Below the pieces are notes generated by a model. The model was given only the letters and a program-made list of their open reading frames with translations, was not told the origin of the DNA and ran no database searches. Source: Oceanospirillum sediminis (lineage in GTDB: Bacteria > Pseudomonadota > Gammaproteobacteria > Pseudomonadales > Halomonadaceae). Taken from it: a stretch of DNA of 39,257 nt. The stretch spans positions 1 through 39,257 of the forward strand of contig NZ_JACJFM010000045.1 of the NCBI RefSeq assembly GCF_014164585.1, read 5' to 3'. Made by a program: the position numbers and the translations under genes. Shown here in pieces: positions 17,169-26,969 of the stretch (position 1 is its first letter; every line of letters starts with the position of its first letter).

Positions 17169-18572
17169 TCACTCGATAATCGTCCAGGCTTTTACCCGCC
17201 ACAGCCAGATAAAGGTGCAGGTATTTAAGGCGCGGTAGATGAGCTGTACCGCCCAGATACCGACCAGCCCAAACCCCAGATAAGGCCCGAAAATAAAGGC
17301 CAGGGGCAGGAAGAGTGCCCATTGCAGAGTCACTGAAACTATCATCACCAGACGACTGGCACCAGCTCCAAGCAGGGCCTGAGTCAGCACAATTGCGGCG
17401 GCGTCAATGATCACCATCACAGCGGTCAGTTGCAACAGTGGAGCGCCATACTCGATACCCGAATTTTCGATAATGAATAGCGATAAAATCTCTTTAGGGA
17501 ATATCAATAGCGGAATCGCTATCAGGCTCAGCAGAGCAACAGCCACTTTTACTACATCAATCCCCCATTGCTGGGCTTCGTGATCCTTCTCCTGGCCCAG
17601 TGCTTTCCCCACCATGCTGGTGGAAGCCATACCCAGACCAACCGCAGGCAGGATCATTAACAGAGACAGGTTTACCAGTACATGGCCAATGGCCAGCGAC
17701 AGAGGGCCGATTAGGCCTATAATCCAGAACAGACACAGATACCCCATAGCAAACAGGGTTTGTTGCAAAGAATTAGGCAGAGACAGGGTTAACAGTTGCC
17801 AGCTGACAGGCAAACCGGGTAAGCGCTGCAGAAAACCCTGACGATGGATCTTACGCAAGGTATAAATAAACCAGGCCAGAGAGCCTGAAAAAATAGAAAT
17901 ACAGGTGCCTAAACCTGCGCCCTCCACGCCCATAGCGGGCAGGCCCAGTTTGCCATAGATCAGGCAGTAGCTGATCAGTATATTGCTCAGGTGAATCAGC
18001 AGAATGATCTTCAGATAGATCCCCGAGTGATGCATACCATTCCAATAGCCTCGAAAAGCCAGATTAATACCCACGCCAAGCAGAGCGATAATACGCCACT
18101 CCAGATAGGGAATCGCCAGTTCCACCACAGCTCCATTACTATTAAGCAACGATAAGGTAGATTCAATAAAGGGATAGAAGAGGATGATAATTGGCAAACA
18201 GAGCAGAAACGCCAGAATTAAGCCTGCATGTAGCGTATCAACCTGAGACTTTTTGCAGTCTGCGCCAAAGTGAAAAGCGGTGGTGGATTGCACACCAGAC
18301 GATAAGCCCAAAATCAACGCTGTAATCACAAACGCCGCATAACCGCCGATTCCTGCTGCTGCCAGAGATGTGCTACCCAAGGCTCCAACCATGGCGGAAT
18401 CCACCAGATTAATCAGACTCTGGGAAAGCATACCGCCTATGATAGGGAGGGCGAGCTTTAAAATCGCTTTTAGCCGATCTATGGGAGGAAATAGTCGGGT
18501 GCAAAGGGAGGTTGCCAAGGTGGTTATATCGTCCTGGAGTGTTGTGGGCTTTTTTACGCAAAAATCCCTCAA
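17169..18572 (-). CDS. MATE-family efflux transporter (about 467 aa)
   Basis: This inner-membrane exporter has about 12 hydrophobic segments in two similar halves and is usually a cation-driven drug/metabolite antiporter of the NorM/DinF type. Family sequences include LALPIIGGMLSQSLINLVDSAMVGALG near the start, LALP-like SLPNSLQQTLFAMGY at the second half, and GLGMASTSMVGKALG. The start is uncertain: the longest frame opens at TTG 18572, which lies inside the left arm of the metH terminator hairpin, and no good ATG with a ribosome binding site precedes the first membrane helix. A start slightly downstream, at another TTG, is possible. Substrate is unknown. Confidence 0.85.
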   Translation of the reverse strand: MRDFCVKKPTTLQDDITTLATSLCTRLFPPIDRLKAILKLALPIIGGMLSQSLINLVDSAMVGALGSTSLAAAGIGGYAAFVITALILGLSSGVQSTTAFHFGADCKKSQVDTLHAGLILAFLLCLPIIILFYPFIESTLSLLNSNGAVVELAIPYLEWRIIALLGVGINLAFRGYWNGMHHSGIYLKIILLIHLSNILISYCLIYGKLGLPAMGVEGAGLGTCISIFSGSLAWFIYTLRKIHRQGFLQRLPGLPVSWQLLTLSLPNSLQQTLFAMGYLCLFWIIGLIGPLSLAIGHVLVNLSLLMILPAVGLGMASTSMVGKALGQEKDHEAQQWGIDVVKVAVALLSLIAIPLLIFPKEILSLFIIENSGIEYGAPLLQLTAVMVIIDAAAIVLTQALLGAGASRLVMIVSVTLQWALFLPLAFIFGPYLGFGLVGIWAVQLIYRALNTCTFIWLWRVKAWTIIE

Positions 18573-18596
18573 TCCTGAGATATGAGGGATTTTTGC
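18558..18596 (-). terminator. metH intrinsic terminator overlapping the MATE 5' end
   Basis: The perfect 14-bp arms are 18558-18571 and 18583-18596, with an 11-nt loop and five T in the distal arm on the minus strand. It lies about 90 bp after the metH stop. Because it also covers the apparent start of the MATE gene, read-through from metH would be folded away from the ribosome. Confidence 0.8.
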
Positions 18597-18688
18597 TTAC
18601 TATACAGCAAATGCTGTAACGAAATCTCTGGTGAGATCACGCTGCAGGCTGGTTTGTCCAGAGTCTTACTCTGTAACTGTTCAGGTTT

Positions 18689-21600
18689 TTACTCTGGATC
18701 GTAAGACAGTACCGACATCAGCCAGCGTTCCATCTCTTCAGTACTTCTGCCTTTGGCTTCTGCCAGGTTTTCCACCTGATCCTTGTCGATCTTACCGGTA
18801 CCGAAGTATTTCGCTTCCGGGTGGCCGAAGTACCAGCCACATACCGCTGCTGCAGGAGACATCGCCAGGCTGGAGGTCAGTTCCAGACCGGTATTCTCTG
18901 TCGCATTCAGCAGTTTAAACAGCGTTTCTTTCTCTGTGTGATCAGGACAAGCCGGGTAACCTGGTGCAGGACGAATGCCCTGGTACTGTTCTTTAATCAG
19001 GGCTTCATTCTCCAGTGACTCGTCAGCAGCATAACCCCAGAACTCTTTTCGGGTACGCTCATGCAGATGTTCGGCAAAGGCTTCTGCCAGACGGTCTGCC
19101 AGGGCTTTAACCATAATGGAGTTATAGTCATCACCGGCCTCTTCATAGGATTTGGCCAGTTCATCAGCGCCAATACCGGCGTTGACCGCAAAGCCACCGA
19201 CATAATCGTTCAGACCTGTGTCTTTCGGGGCTACATAGTCCGCCAGACTCAGGTTTGGTTTGCCATCGGGTTTCGGGGTTTGCTGACGAATATGGTGGAA
19301 GCGGGATATCACTTCAGAGCGACTCTCATCAGCATACACCTCAACCACGTCAGCATCCGTAGTATTCGCTGGCCACAGGCCAATCACACCGCGCGCCTTA
19401 ATCAGTTTCTCGTCGATGATCTTCTTCAGCATCACCTTGGCATCTTCAAACAGGCTACGAGCGGTTTCACCCACGACCTCATCGTCCAGAATCGCTGGAA
19501 ATTTACCGGCCAGATCCCAGGTCATAAAGAACGGCATCCAGTCGATACGATCAACCAGTTTTTCCAGTGGGTAATCGTCAAATACGGTGATACCTTTTGC
19601 TGCGGGTGTCACCGGTGTGAAGTTATCCCAGTCCAGTTGCAGCTTATTAGCGGCTGCGTTTTCGTAACTGATACGATCTGCTTTGGCACGACGGTTGGCG
19701 TTACGAATACGGGTTTCTTCGTACTCCTGACGACGATCGGCAATAAAGTCATCACGTAACTCGTCACTTAGCAGCTGACTAGCGACACCTACCGCACGGG
19801 AGGCATCGGTGACATAAATCACGGGGCCTTTTTTATACTGAGGGTCGATCTTAACCGCAGTGTGCGCCTTAGATGTGGTTGCACCACCAATCATCAGCGG
19901 GATATGGAAGTCCTGACGCTCCATCTCTTTGGCGATATGTACCATTTCGTCCAGAGACGGAGTAATCAGACCGGACAGGCCGATGATGTCTGCATTCTCT
20001 TCTTTGGCAACCTGCAGAATCTTCTCTGCTGGCACCATAACACCCAGATCGATCACTTCGTAGTTATTACACTGGAGAACAACGCCCACGATGTTTTTAC
20101 CGATATCGTGTACGTCACCCTTAACGGTGGCCATAATGATCTTACCGTTGCTTTCCACCGCACCGGATTTCTCCGCTTCGATAAAAGGTACCAGATGAGC
20201 AACAGCCTGCTTCATTACACGGGCGGATTTTACGACCTGTGGCAGGAACATCTTACCGGCACCAAACAGGTCGCCGACCACGTTCATACCGTCCATCAGT
20301 GGGCCTTCGATCACCTGAATTGGACGATCCGCTTCCAGACGGGCGGCTTCGGTATCTTCAACAATAAAGTTAGTGATACCTTTAACCAGTGCATGTTCAA
20401 TACGCTTATTGGTTGGCCAGGAGCGCCACTCCTGATCTTCTTTTTTCTCTTCTGCGCCACTACCACGGTACTTATCGGCAATCTCCAGCAGGCGATCGGT
20501 ACCATCTTCACGACGGTTCAGCACTACATCTTCAACGTATTCGCGCAGTTCTTCCGGCAGATCATCATAAACCGCCAGCTGACTGGCGTTTACGATACCC
20601 ATAGTCATGCCTTCTTTAATGGCGTGATACAGGAATACCGAGTGGATCGCTTCACGCACCGGGTTATTACCGCGGAAAGAGAAGGACACATTAGATACAC
20701 CACCAGATACCATAGCATGGGGCAGATTGTCAGTAATCCAGCGGGTGGCTTCAATAAAATCAACGGCGTAGTTATTGTGCTCTTCAATACCGGTGGCGAC
20801 CGCGAAGATATTAGGATCGAAGATAATATCTTCAGCCGGGAAACCGATATCGTTGACCAGTACTTCGTAGGAGCGCTTACAAATCTCTACTTTACGCTCA
20901 AAGGTATCTGCCTGACCCTCTTCATCAAACGCCATCACAATAATGGCTGCGCCGTAACGCATACATAGCTTGGCGTGATGACGGAAGGCTTCTTCACCCT
21001 CTTTCAGAGAGATGGAGTTCACCACCGGCTTACCCTGTACGCATTTCAGGCCTGCCTCAATGATCTCCCACTTAGAAGAGTCGATCATAATCGGCACTTT
21101 AGAAATTTCAGGCTCGGAGGCGACCAGATTCAGGAAGGTGACCATGGCAGACTGAGATTCCAGCATGCCTTCATCCATATTGATATCGATCACCTGAGCG
21201 CCATTTTCCACCTGCTCCTGAGCCACTTCCAGCGCGGTATCGTAATCTTCTTCCACGATCAGGCGCTTAAAGCGGGCCGAACCGGTGACGTTGGTACGCT
21301 CCCCCACGTTTACAAACAGACTGTCTTTTTCGATATTGAATGGCTCCAGGCCACTCAGGCGACAAGCGGGTTCAATGGTCGGAATCTGACGCGGTTTGTG
21401 TTTGGCGACGGTTTTCGCGATCGCAGAGATATGTTCTGGCGAAGTACCGCAACAACCACCGATGATGTTGACAAAGCCACTGGCTGCGAATTCATCAATA
21501 ATAGCGGCCATCTCTTTACCTGATTGGTCGTATTCACCAAACTCGTTCGGCAGACCCGCATTCGGGTGCGCAGACACATAGGTATCCGCTTTGTTGGACA

Positions 21601-22387
21601 GCTCTTCCAGATATGGGCGCAGTTCGGTGGCACCCAATGCACAGTTCAAGCCCACAGACAGTGGCTTGGCGTGACGAATCGAGTTCCAGAACGCTTCTGT
21701 GGTTTGACCAGACAGAGTACGACCGGAGGCATCGGTAATAGTACCGGAGATCATAATCGGCAGTTCAATGCCCAGCTCTTCAAATACATCCTGGACCGCA
21801 AAGATGGCGGCTTTAGCATTCAGAGTATCAAAAATGGTTTCAATCAGAATGATATCGGCACCGCCTTCGATCAGGCCTTTTGTGGCCTCACGGTAGTTTT
21901 CCGCCAGGGTATCAAAATCGATATTACGGAAACCCGGATCATTTACGTCAGGAGAAAGCGACGCAGTACGACTGGTTGGGCCGAGCACACCGGCGACAAA
22001 ACGTGGCTTTTCTGGTTCCTGCGCGGTTTTCTCATCGGCTGCCGCACGGGCCAGACGCGCCGCTGCAACGTTCAGTTCATAAACCAGTTCTTCCATACCA
22101 TAGTCAGACTGGGACAGTCGGGTGGCATTAAAAGTGTTGGTTTCCAGAATATCAGCGCCAGCATCCAGATAAGCCAGGTGCACGGCTTTAATCACGTCTG
22201 GACGGGTCAGCACTAACAGGTCGTTATTGCCCTGAATATCAGAAGGCCAGTCTTTAAAGCGCTCACCACGGAAATCTTCCTCGGTGAGTTTATAGCCCTG
22301 AATCATGGTGCCCATACCACCGTCCAGGATCAGGATGCGGTCTTGAATGGCTTGTTTGAGCGCTGCGATACGGGTGTCCAGATTCAT
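18689..22387 (-). CDS. metH: Cobalamin-dependent methionine synthase (1232 aa)
   Basis: It transfers a methyl group from methyltetrahydrofolate through cobalamin to homocysteine. All four modules are present. The homocysteine barrel holds zinc ligands C249 (GLNCALGA), C312 and C313 (GGCCGTS). The pterin-binding barrel starts at about 360 ([14 protein letters not shown]). The cap and B12 domain carries DVHDIGKN, in which H760 is the lower cobalt ligand, and [13 protein letters not shown]. The C-terminal activation domain (about 900-1232) contains [15 protein letters not shown]. Length is normal. AAGAGA precedes the ATG. No cobalamin riboswitch is apparent upstream; a MetR-type box at 22525 suggests homocysteine-responsive activation. 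The gene is monocistronic. Confidence 0.97.
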   Translation of the reverse strand: MNLDTRIAALKQAIQDRILILDGGMGTMIQGYKLTEEDFRGERFKDWPSDIQGNNDLLVLTRPDVIKAVHLAYLDAGADILETNTFNATRLSQSDYGMEELVYELNVAAARLARAAADEKTAQEPEKPRFVAGVLGPTSRTASLSPDVNDPGFRNIDFDTLAENYREATKGLIEGGADIILIETIFDTLNAKAAIFAVQDVFEELGIELPIMISGTITDASGRTLSGQTTEAFWNSIRHAKPLSVGLNCALGATELRPYLEELSNKADTYVSAHPNAGLPNEFGEYDQSGKEMAAIIDEFAASGFVNIIGGCCGTSPEHISAIAKTVAKHKPRQIPTIEPACRLSGLEPFNIEKDSLFVNVGERTNVTGSARFKRLIVEEDYDTALEVAQEQVENGAQVIDINMDEGMLESQSAMVTFLNLVASEPEISKVPIMIDSSKWEIIEAGLKCVQGKPVVNSISLKEGEEAFRHHAKLCMRYGAAIIVMAFDEEGQADTFERKVEICKRSYEVLVNDIGFPAEDIIFDPNIFAVATGIEEHNNYAVDFIEATRWITDNLPHAMVSGGVSNVSFSFRGNNPVREAIHSVFLYHAIKEGMTMGIVNASQLAVYDDLPEELREYVEDVVLNRREDGTDRLLEIADKYRGSGAEEKKEDQEWRSWPTNKRIEHALVKGITNFIVEDTEAARLEADRPIQVIEGPLMDGMNVVGDLFGAGKMFLPQVVKSARVMKQAVAHLVPFIEAEKSGAVESNGKIIMATVKGDVHDIGKNIVGVVLQCNNYEVIDLGVMVPAEKILQVAKEENADIIGLSGLITPSLDEMVHIAKEMERQDFHIPLMIGGATTSKAHTAVKIDPQYKKGPVIYVTDASRAVGVASQLLSDELRDDFIADRRQEYEETRIRNANRRAKADRISYENAAANKLQLDWDNFTPVTPAAKGITVFDDYPLEKLVDRIDWMPFFMTWDLAGKFPAILDDEVVGETARSLFEDAKVMLKKIIDEKLIKARGVIGLWPANTTDADVVEVYADESRSEVISRFHHIRQQTPKPDGKPNLSLADYVAPKDTGLNDYVGGFAVNAGIGADELAKSYEEAGDDYNSIMVKALADRLAEAFAEHLHERTRKEFWGYAADESLENEALIKEQYQGIRPAPGYPACPDHTEKETLFKLLNATENTGLELTSSLAMSPAAAVCGWYFGHPEAKYFGTGKIDKDQVENLAEAKGRSTEEMERWLMSVLSYDPE

Positions 22388-22744
22388 TCTCTTTGGGTCT
22401 CCGGTGTTACAGAAGCTAATAGGGTAATTGTTTGTTTTTTAGTAAATTTCGCCATTTTAGCAAAAAATATAATGGATTAAGAGATTAGTTGCTTATAACG
22501 ACATGAGAGCTTTGCATAACAAAATGAAAATAGTTCATCAGGATAGCTTTTCTGATTGCGGCGGGTTTATGAGAAGGGGGGGTAAAATAGTGTTACTTAA
22601 TCCGTCTCAATGTCATTATATTGCCTTTGATTGCCTTGTTTTTTCAATGGGTAAAAACCTGATAAAAAGACCAGGGTATTTTCAAACCTTTAAAATTGCA
22701 ATAAAATGTCAGCAATTATTCATAGGGTTACAGGTGTGGAAAAT
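22388..22744. promoter_or_regulatory. Divergent metH-nfuA control region
   Basis: This 357-bp AT-rich region must hold both promoters. Minus-strand TATATT and TAAAAT hexamers at about 22450-22470 are candidate metH -10 boxes, lying between the MetR-type box and the metH start. No IscR site for nfuA can be named with confidence, and no B12-box-like conserved structure is seen. Confidence 0.4.
22525..22537. promoter_or_regulatory. metH: MetR-type binding site upstream of metH
   Basis: TGAAAATAGTTCA fits the enterobacterial MetR consensus TGAANNWNNTTCA exactly. It lies about 140 bp upstream of the metH ATG. MetR activates metH with homocysteine as co-effector in E. coli and Salmonella. A metR gene is not in the window. 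Confidence 0.5.
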
Positions 22745-23335
22745 ATGTCCGCCATTATTGAAATTACTGAAAACGCAGAAAACTATCTGGGCGAGCTGCT
22801 GGGAAAACAAGATGTAGAAGGCATTGGTGTGCGTGTATTTGTGACCCAGCCTGGTACTCCTTATGCTGAGACCTGTCTTGCATATTGCCGTCCGGGAGAA
22901 GAAGAGTCGGAAGATATTCTGCAGGAAGGTTCACCATTCCCGGTTTATCTGGATAAAACCAGTTCAACCTATCTTGAAGAAGCTATTGTCGATTTTAATC
23001 CGGATCGTATGGGTGGGCAGCTAACGATTAAGGCACCTAATGCAAAGATGCCGAAAGTCAGTGCAGATAGTCCTCTGGCAGAACAGATTAACTATGTGCT
23101 GTATTCTGAGATTAATCCGGGGTTGTCTGCTCACGGTGGCGAGGTGAAGCTGGTCGAGCTGATTGATGATGAAGTTGCTGTGCTTCAGTTTGGCGGCGGT
23201 TGTCAGGGCTGCTCTGCCGTTGATCTGACACTGAAGGATGGAGTGGAGAAGACGTTGCTGGAGAAAATTCCTCAACTGAAGGCCGTTAAAGACGCGACGG
23301 ATCACACGGTAACTGACAATGCTTATTTTAAATAA
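22745..23335 (+). CDS. nfuA: Fe-S biogenesis protein NfuA (196 aa)
   Basis: This scaffold/carrier delivers [4Fe-4S] clusters to apo-enzymes. The N-terminal degenerate A-type domain (about 1-95: [18 protein letters not shown]) is followed by the Nfu domain with the cluster-binding CxxC, C153 and C156, in [28 protein letters not shown] and [10 protein letters not shown] are also typical. I use ATG 22745 because it aligns with known NfuA N-termini; an upstream in-frame ATG (22706) would add 13 residues. The gene diverges from metH. Likely clients encoded nearby include AcnA, AcnB and CysI. Confidence 0.95.
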   Translation: MSAIIEITENAENYLGELLGKQDVEGIGVRVFVTQPGTPYAETCLAYCRPGEEESEDILQEGSPFPVYLDKTSSTYLEEAIVDFNPDRMGGQLTIKAPNAKMPKVSADSPLAEQINYVLYSEINPGLSAHGGEVKLVELIDDEVAVLQFGGGCQGCSAVDLTLKDGVEKTLLEKIPQLKAVKDATDHTVTDNAYFK

Positions 23336-23376
23336 TTGAGCAAAAACCCGGATTAAGCCGTATCTTAAATTAAAAG

Positions 23377-23407
23377 CTGCCATTTCTTTGAAGTGGCAGT
23401 TTTTTTA
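23377..23407 (+). terminator. nfuA intrinsic terminator
   Basis: CTGCCATTT and AAGTGGCAG form a 9-bp stem (one T-G pair) with a 5-nt loop, followed by eight T. Confidence 0.85.
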
Positions 23408-23512
23408 TGTCTGTCTGATTTTGTTTTAATTGATCTGTGACGGTTTTGTAGCTTTGTCATGTCTGGATGTTTTTCATACACTTAAGTGTTAAAGAATCAG
23501 GAAGCTTTATCT

Positions 23513-24472
23513 ATGAAATACTTGATTGGCTTTGTTTTTTTGTTGTGTTCATTGTCTTTGACAGTCAGAGCAGAATCTGAGTTTATTACTCTCGGAACCG
23601 GTGATATTACAGGAGTATATTATCCGGCAGGCGGAGCGATATGTCGTCTTGTCAATAAAGATCGGGCTGAGCATGATATTCGTTGTGCGGTAGAGAGTAC
23701 CCCTGGCTCTGGTTATAACCTGCAGGCGCTAAAAGAAAATGATCTGGATCTGGCGATTGTTCAGGTTGACTGGTTGTTTTTTTCCAATGCCAGGAAAGGT
23801 TTTTTTACTGACCAGGAAGGGCAGGAGTCGTTACGATTATTGATGAACCTGCATTCTGAAAGTTTCACGATTGTTGCGCGTAAGGATAGTGGTATTCTTA
23901 CCTTTAATGACCTTAAGGGCAAAAAAGTTAATGTAGGCATTCCCGGATCAGGCCATAGAAAAACCTTTGAATTGATTATGGAGAAAAAAGGCTGGAGGAT
24001 GTCCGATTTTGCTCTGGCCAGTGAGCTGTCTGCTTCTGATATGGCCTCGGCTTTATGTCAGGGAAAAGTTGATGCCTTTGTGTATTTTGTCGGGCATCCG
24101 AACACGTCTGTCAGGGAGGCAACATCATTCTGTGATAGTCGTCTGATTGCAATGCCTAAGCTTTTACTTGAGCGCCTGCACCGTGAGTTTCCTTTTTACT
24201 ATGAAGGCTATATCCCAGGTGGGATGTACCGGGGCAATGCAGAAGATATAGCCTCACTGAGCGTTGATGCCAGCCTGGTAGCGACTGAGAACCTGTCAGA
24301 AAATGCTGCCTATATTATTGTCCGGCAACTGGCTGAAAATCAGCAGCACCTCAGAAATCTGCATCCGGCGCTTAGTCGGTTACGGCTTGATACAGAACGT
24401 TTTCTCAGTCGTCAGAAGTTTTTGCCTCTGCATGAGGGAGCCAGACGCTATTATCTGGAAGTTAAAAATTGA
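23513..24472 (+). CDS. TAXI-family TRAP transporter solute-binding protein (319 aa)
   Basis: This periplasmic binding protein has a signal peptide (MKYLIGFVFLLCSLSLTVRA, cleavage after residue 20). The TAXI signature follows: LGTGDITGVYYPAGGAICRLVN, then STPGSGYNLQALKENDLDLAIVQ and LKGKKVNVGIPGSGHRKTFE. ATG 23513 is chosen because AGGAAG lies upstream and the signal peptide starts there. TAXI proteins normally work with a fused DctQM permease (4TM-12TM), and none is in the window, so this may be an orphan receptor or use a distant permease. It lies 146 bp upstream of the VolA-type lipase on the same strand. The ligand is unknown; characterised members bind carboxylates such as glutamate or 2-oxoglutarate. 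Confidence 0.9.
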   Translation: MKYLIGFVFLLCSLSLTVRAESEFITLGTGDITGVYYPAGGAICRLVNKDRAEHDIRCAVESTPGSGYNLQALKENDLDLAIVQVDWLFFSNARKGFFTDQEGQESLRLLMNLHSESFTIVARKDSGILTFNDLKGKKVNVGIPGSGHRKTFELIMEKKGWRMSDFALASELSASDMASALCQGKVDAFVYFVGHPNTSVREATSFCDSRLIAMPKLLLERLHREFPFYYEGYIPGGMYRGNAEDIASLSVDASLVATENLSENAAYIIVRQLAENQQHLRNLHPALSRLRLDTERFLSRQKFLPLHEGARRYYLEVKN

Positions 24473-24501
24473 GCAGCTTTGCTGGATCGACAGATTGTTA
24501 T

Positions 24502-24547
24502 TTGACTTAAGTCGTGAATTTTGTGATTTTGTTCAAACGTATGTTTT
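24502..24547 (+). promoter_or_regulatory. Candidate promoter and PsrA-like site upstream of the lipase gene
   Basis: TTGACT (24502-24507) with GATTTT 17 bp on is a moderate promoter. CAAAC-GTAT-GTTTT (24534-24547) differs by one base from the PsrA consensus (G/C)AAAC(N2-4)GTTT(G/C). PsrA is the long-chain acyl-CoA/fatty-acid responsive repressor of beta-oxidation genes in many gammaproteobacteria. A repressor site just downstream of -10 would make sense for a fatty-acid uptake operon. Confidence 0.35.
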
Positions 24548-24618
24548 ATGTTTTCAGACTTTATGAGTTTGCTGCATATATCAGTGACCACATAACAAGA
24601 ATAATGATAGGAATTCAG

Positions 24619-26928
24619 ATGAAAAAAAGTTTACTTGCTTCAGTTATTGCAGGTTCTATTGTGCTGTCGGGTTGTAATAGTAGTGATAGCGCAATTGACT
24701 CAGATAATATCGACCCATCCGCATCTCCTGATCCTGGCTCTATTCCCGTTTCTTCTGTCAGTTTTGATCCAACAAACGGCAATATATCAACACCCACAGA
24801 TTTGCTGATGAATCCGGCTACAGGGCTGTTGTCTGTTCCTGCGTCAGGGGATATATATGACTCCCTGAATTCTCAGGATGGCTGGGGTATTGGTTCTCCA
24901 ATCAATATTGCTGTTGATTATCCTGGGCGACAATATGGTACTTTCAGCCTGGATGAAGGATCACTGGATGATAGTGATGCCATTATTCTGTTTGATCTGA
25001 CCGCTTCTGAACTGTTGGAATATGGCGTTGATTATACGCTGTCATCCGGTAGCAGTGGCCTGACAATTACTCCATTAAAAGCATTTAAACCGGCTAATCA
25101 GTATTTGCTGGCAGTCACTGATCAGGTGCATGACTCTCTGGGGCGCCCTCTGACACCATCGACAATGTATTCGCTGTTATCTGATAGTAGTACGGACGTG
25201 TCCCTGCTGACTTCTGATGCGGCTCAACAGGCGCAGCTGGCAGGTATTCAGGCTTTGCTGACAGGTATCAATCCTGTGCTGAATAGCTTTGTGCCTGCCG
25301 ATAGCTCTATCGTTTATTCCACACGCTTTACCACCCTGTCAGCAGAGCCGGTAATGCAGGCCGTGATGGATCAGATTGTTTCTTCTCAGCCCCAGATAGG
25401 CTCTGTTACTGGTATTGGAACTGTGCTGTCAGCGCTGGGGATGAATCTGGCGGATAATAAGCTCAGTTCATTTTTGACGGCAACAGGCCGCGATGCTCTG
25501 ACGGTAGCATCGGCAACGGCTGCCCATGACCCTCTGGTTTATTATGCCGGTATGCAGTTGCCTTATTTTCTGGAGACTCCAACCGCGTTTAACTGTGGTG
25601 TGCAGTTAGCAGGAACAGGAACCTGTGATGCGTTATCGAGTTATTGGCAGGCTGATGATGGCGGTGCATTACGTGCCGGGCATTACGCGCCAGAGAAACG
25701 CAGTGATCATACTGTTCAGGTGCTGATTACAGTGCCTGATGAGAATAATCTGCCCGCAGGTGTGTCCAAACCCGAAAATGGCTGGCCGGTGGTTTTATAT
25801 GTTCACGGTGTGACCTCTTACAAAGAAACCGTGATGTCCATTGCCGGTAATCTGGCTGCACAAGGTGTTGCTGTAGTGGCTATTGATCAGCCTTTACATG
25901 GCAGTCGTAGTATTGATATGGATGGCGATGGGGTCTATGAGCTGACCACTACTTCACCTGAAAATGGTTCGGCTTATAGCAAAGGTACCTCGCTGGTCTA
26001 TGCGAATCTGGGGTCTTTGAGAACGGTGCGGGATAACCTGAGACAGTCTGCTGCTGACGTACTGAGCCTGCGCGCAGCGCTGAGCAATACTACGGTTTAC
26101 ACCAGTCTGTCTCAGACTCCGGTCACAGAGGTTGATCTGGATGGAGAGAGCGTCTCTATGCTGGGCGTTTCTCTGGGTTCTATGGTGGGGACTTCTGCGT
26201 TAGGGATGTCAGACAGTTATGATGCTGATGGCGATGGCCTTACTGAAGCCGATGCTGACAATCCATTTGACTTTAATGCTGCCGTGTTAACGGTTGGTGG
26301 TGCTCAGTCGGCTGCTGTTATGGGCTATTCCAATGAGTTTGGCCCTATTGTAAAAGCCTCTTTTAAACAGAACGATGGTTTTGCTGCCGCCGTGGCTGAA
26401 AACCTGGGTTATACACCTGAAGGCTTTATTGCTCTGAGAACCAGTGACCCGCTGACCTATGATAGTCTGGCCAATGTCGCTTATCCTGCGTTTTTGAAGG
26501 GCTTTGTTTCCGGGGCGCTGCAGGTTATTGATAGTGGTGATTCTCTGCTCTGGGCTGGAAAGGTCGCAGCCGATACTCCAGTGCTGGTGACGCAGGTTAC
26601 GGGTAATGGCGTTAACCTGGCCGACCAGACTGTACCCAATAGTCTGTCTTCTGAAGGGTTTCCTCTGGCTGGCACCAGCGGGTTGATTAACACCCTGGGG
26701 TTAAGTCAGGTTTCAGGCAGTGTGGCATCGGCGACGGCTTTGAAAGCATATACTAATTTCCTGGTGGGTAAGCATTCGTCATTGCTTGATCCATCACCGG
26801 AAGAAGGCGTGACCCAGGATGCTGCTTCTGCGCTGGCGGCGACTGTAGAGATGCAGACTCAGGCGGTATCATTTATCGCGACTCGGGGGCGAGCCATCAG
26901 TGTCAGCAATAATAACGTTGTTGAATAA
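24619..26928 (+). CDS. Surface lipoprotein lipase/lysophospholipase, VolA (Pla-1/cef) family (769 aa)
   Basis: It is a lipoprotein: the signal sequence MKKSLLASVIAGSIVLSGC has a lipobox with the lipidated cysteine at residue 19. An Asp/Ser-rich linker is followed by the large VolA-type N-terminal domain (PTDLLMNPATG..., FLETPTAFN) and a C-terminal alpha/beta hydrolase: oxyanion-like VLYVHGVTSYKE, AIDQPLHGSRS, and nucleophile S518 in GVSLG. An Asp-rich insert (DADGDGLTEADADNPFD) could bind calcium. ATG 24619 has AGGA upstream; the frame is open 35 codons earlier without support. In Vibrio cholerae VolA is a surface-exposed lysophosphatidylcholine lipase encoded beside fadL; the same arrangement here supports the assignment. 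Confidence 0.88.
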   Translation: MKKSLLASVIAGSIVLSGCNSSDSAIDSDNIDPSASPDPGSIPVSSVSFDPTNGNISTPTDLLMNPATGLLSVPASGDIYDSLNSQDGWGIGSPINIAVDYPGRQYGTFSLDEGSLDDSDAIILFDLTASELLEYGVDYTLSSGSSGLTITPLKAFKPANQYLLAVTDQVHDSLGRPLTPSTMYSLLSDSSTDVSLLTSDAAQQAQLAGIQALLTGINPVLNSFVPADSSIVYSTRFTTLSAEPVMQAVMDQIVSSQPQIGSVTGIGTVLSALGMNLADNKLSSFLTATGRDALTVASATAAHDPLVYYAGMQLPYFLETPTAFNCGVQLAGTGTCDALSSYWQADDGGALRAGHYAPEKRSDHTVQVLITVPDENNLPAGVSKPENGWPVVLYVHGVTSYKETVMSIAGNLAAQGVAVVAIDQPLHGSRSIDMDGDGVYELTTTSPENGSAYSKGTSLVYANLGSLRTVRDNLRQSAADVLSLRAALSNTTVYTSLSQTPVTEVDLDGESVSMLGVSLGSMVGTSALGMSDSYDADGDGLTEADADNPFDFNAAVLTVGGAQSAAVMGYSNEFGPIVKASFKQNDGFAAAVAENLGYTPEGFIALRTSDPLTYDSLANVAYPAFLKGFVSGALQVIDSGDSLLWAGKVAADTPVLVTQVTGNGVNLADQTVPNSLSSEGFPLAGTSGLINTLGLSQVSGSVASATALKAYTNFLVGKHSSLLDPSPEEGVTQDAASALAATVEMQTQAVSFIATRGRAISVSNNNVVE

Positions 26929-26969
26929 GACAGAAACTCTCTGAGAATAATAATTACGGAGTACGAAAT

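Noticed and set aside
22388-22744. Cobalamin riboswitch upstream of metH
   Set aside because: No B12-box-like conserved sequence or long multi-helix fold is seen on the metH strand.
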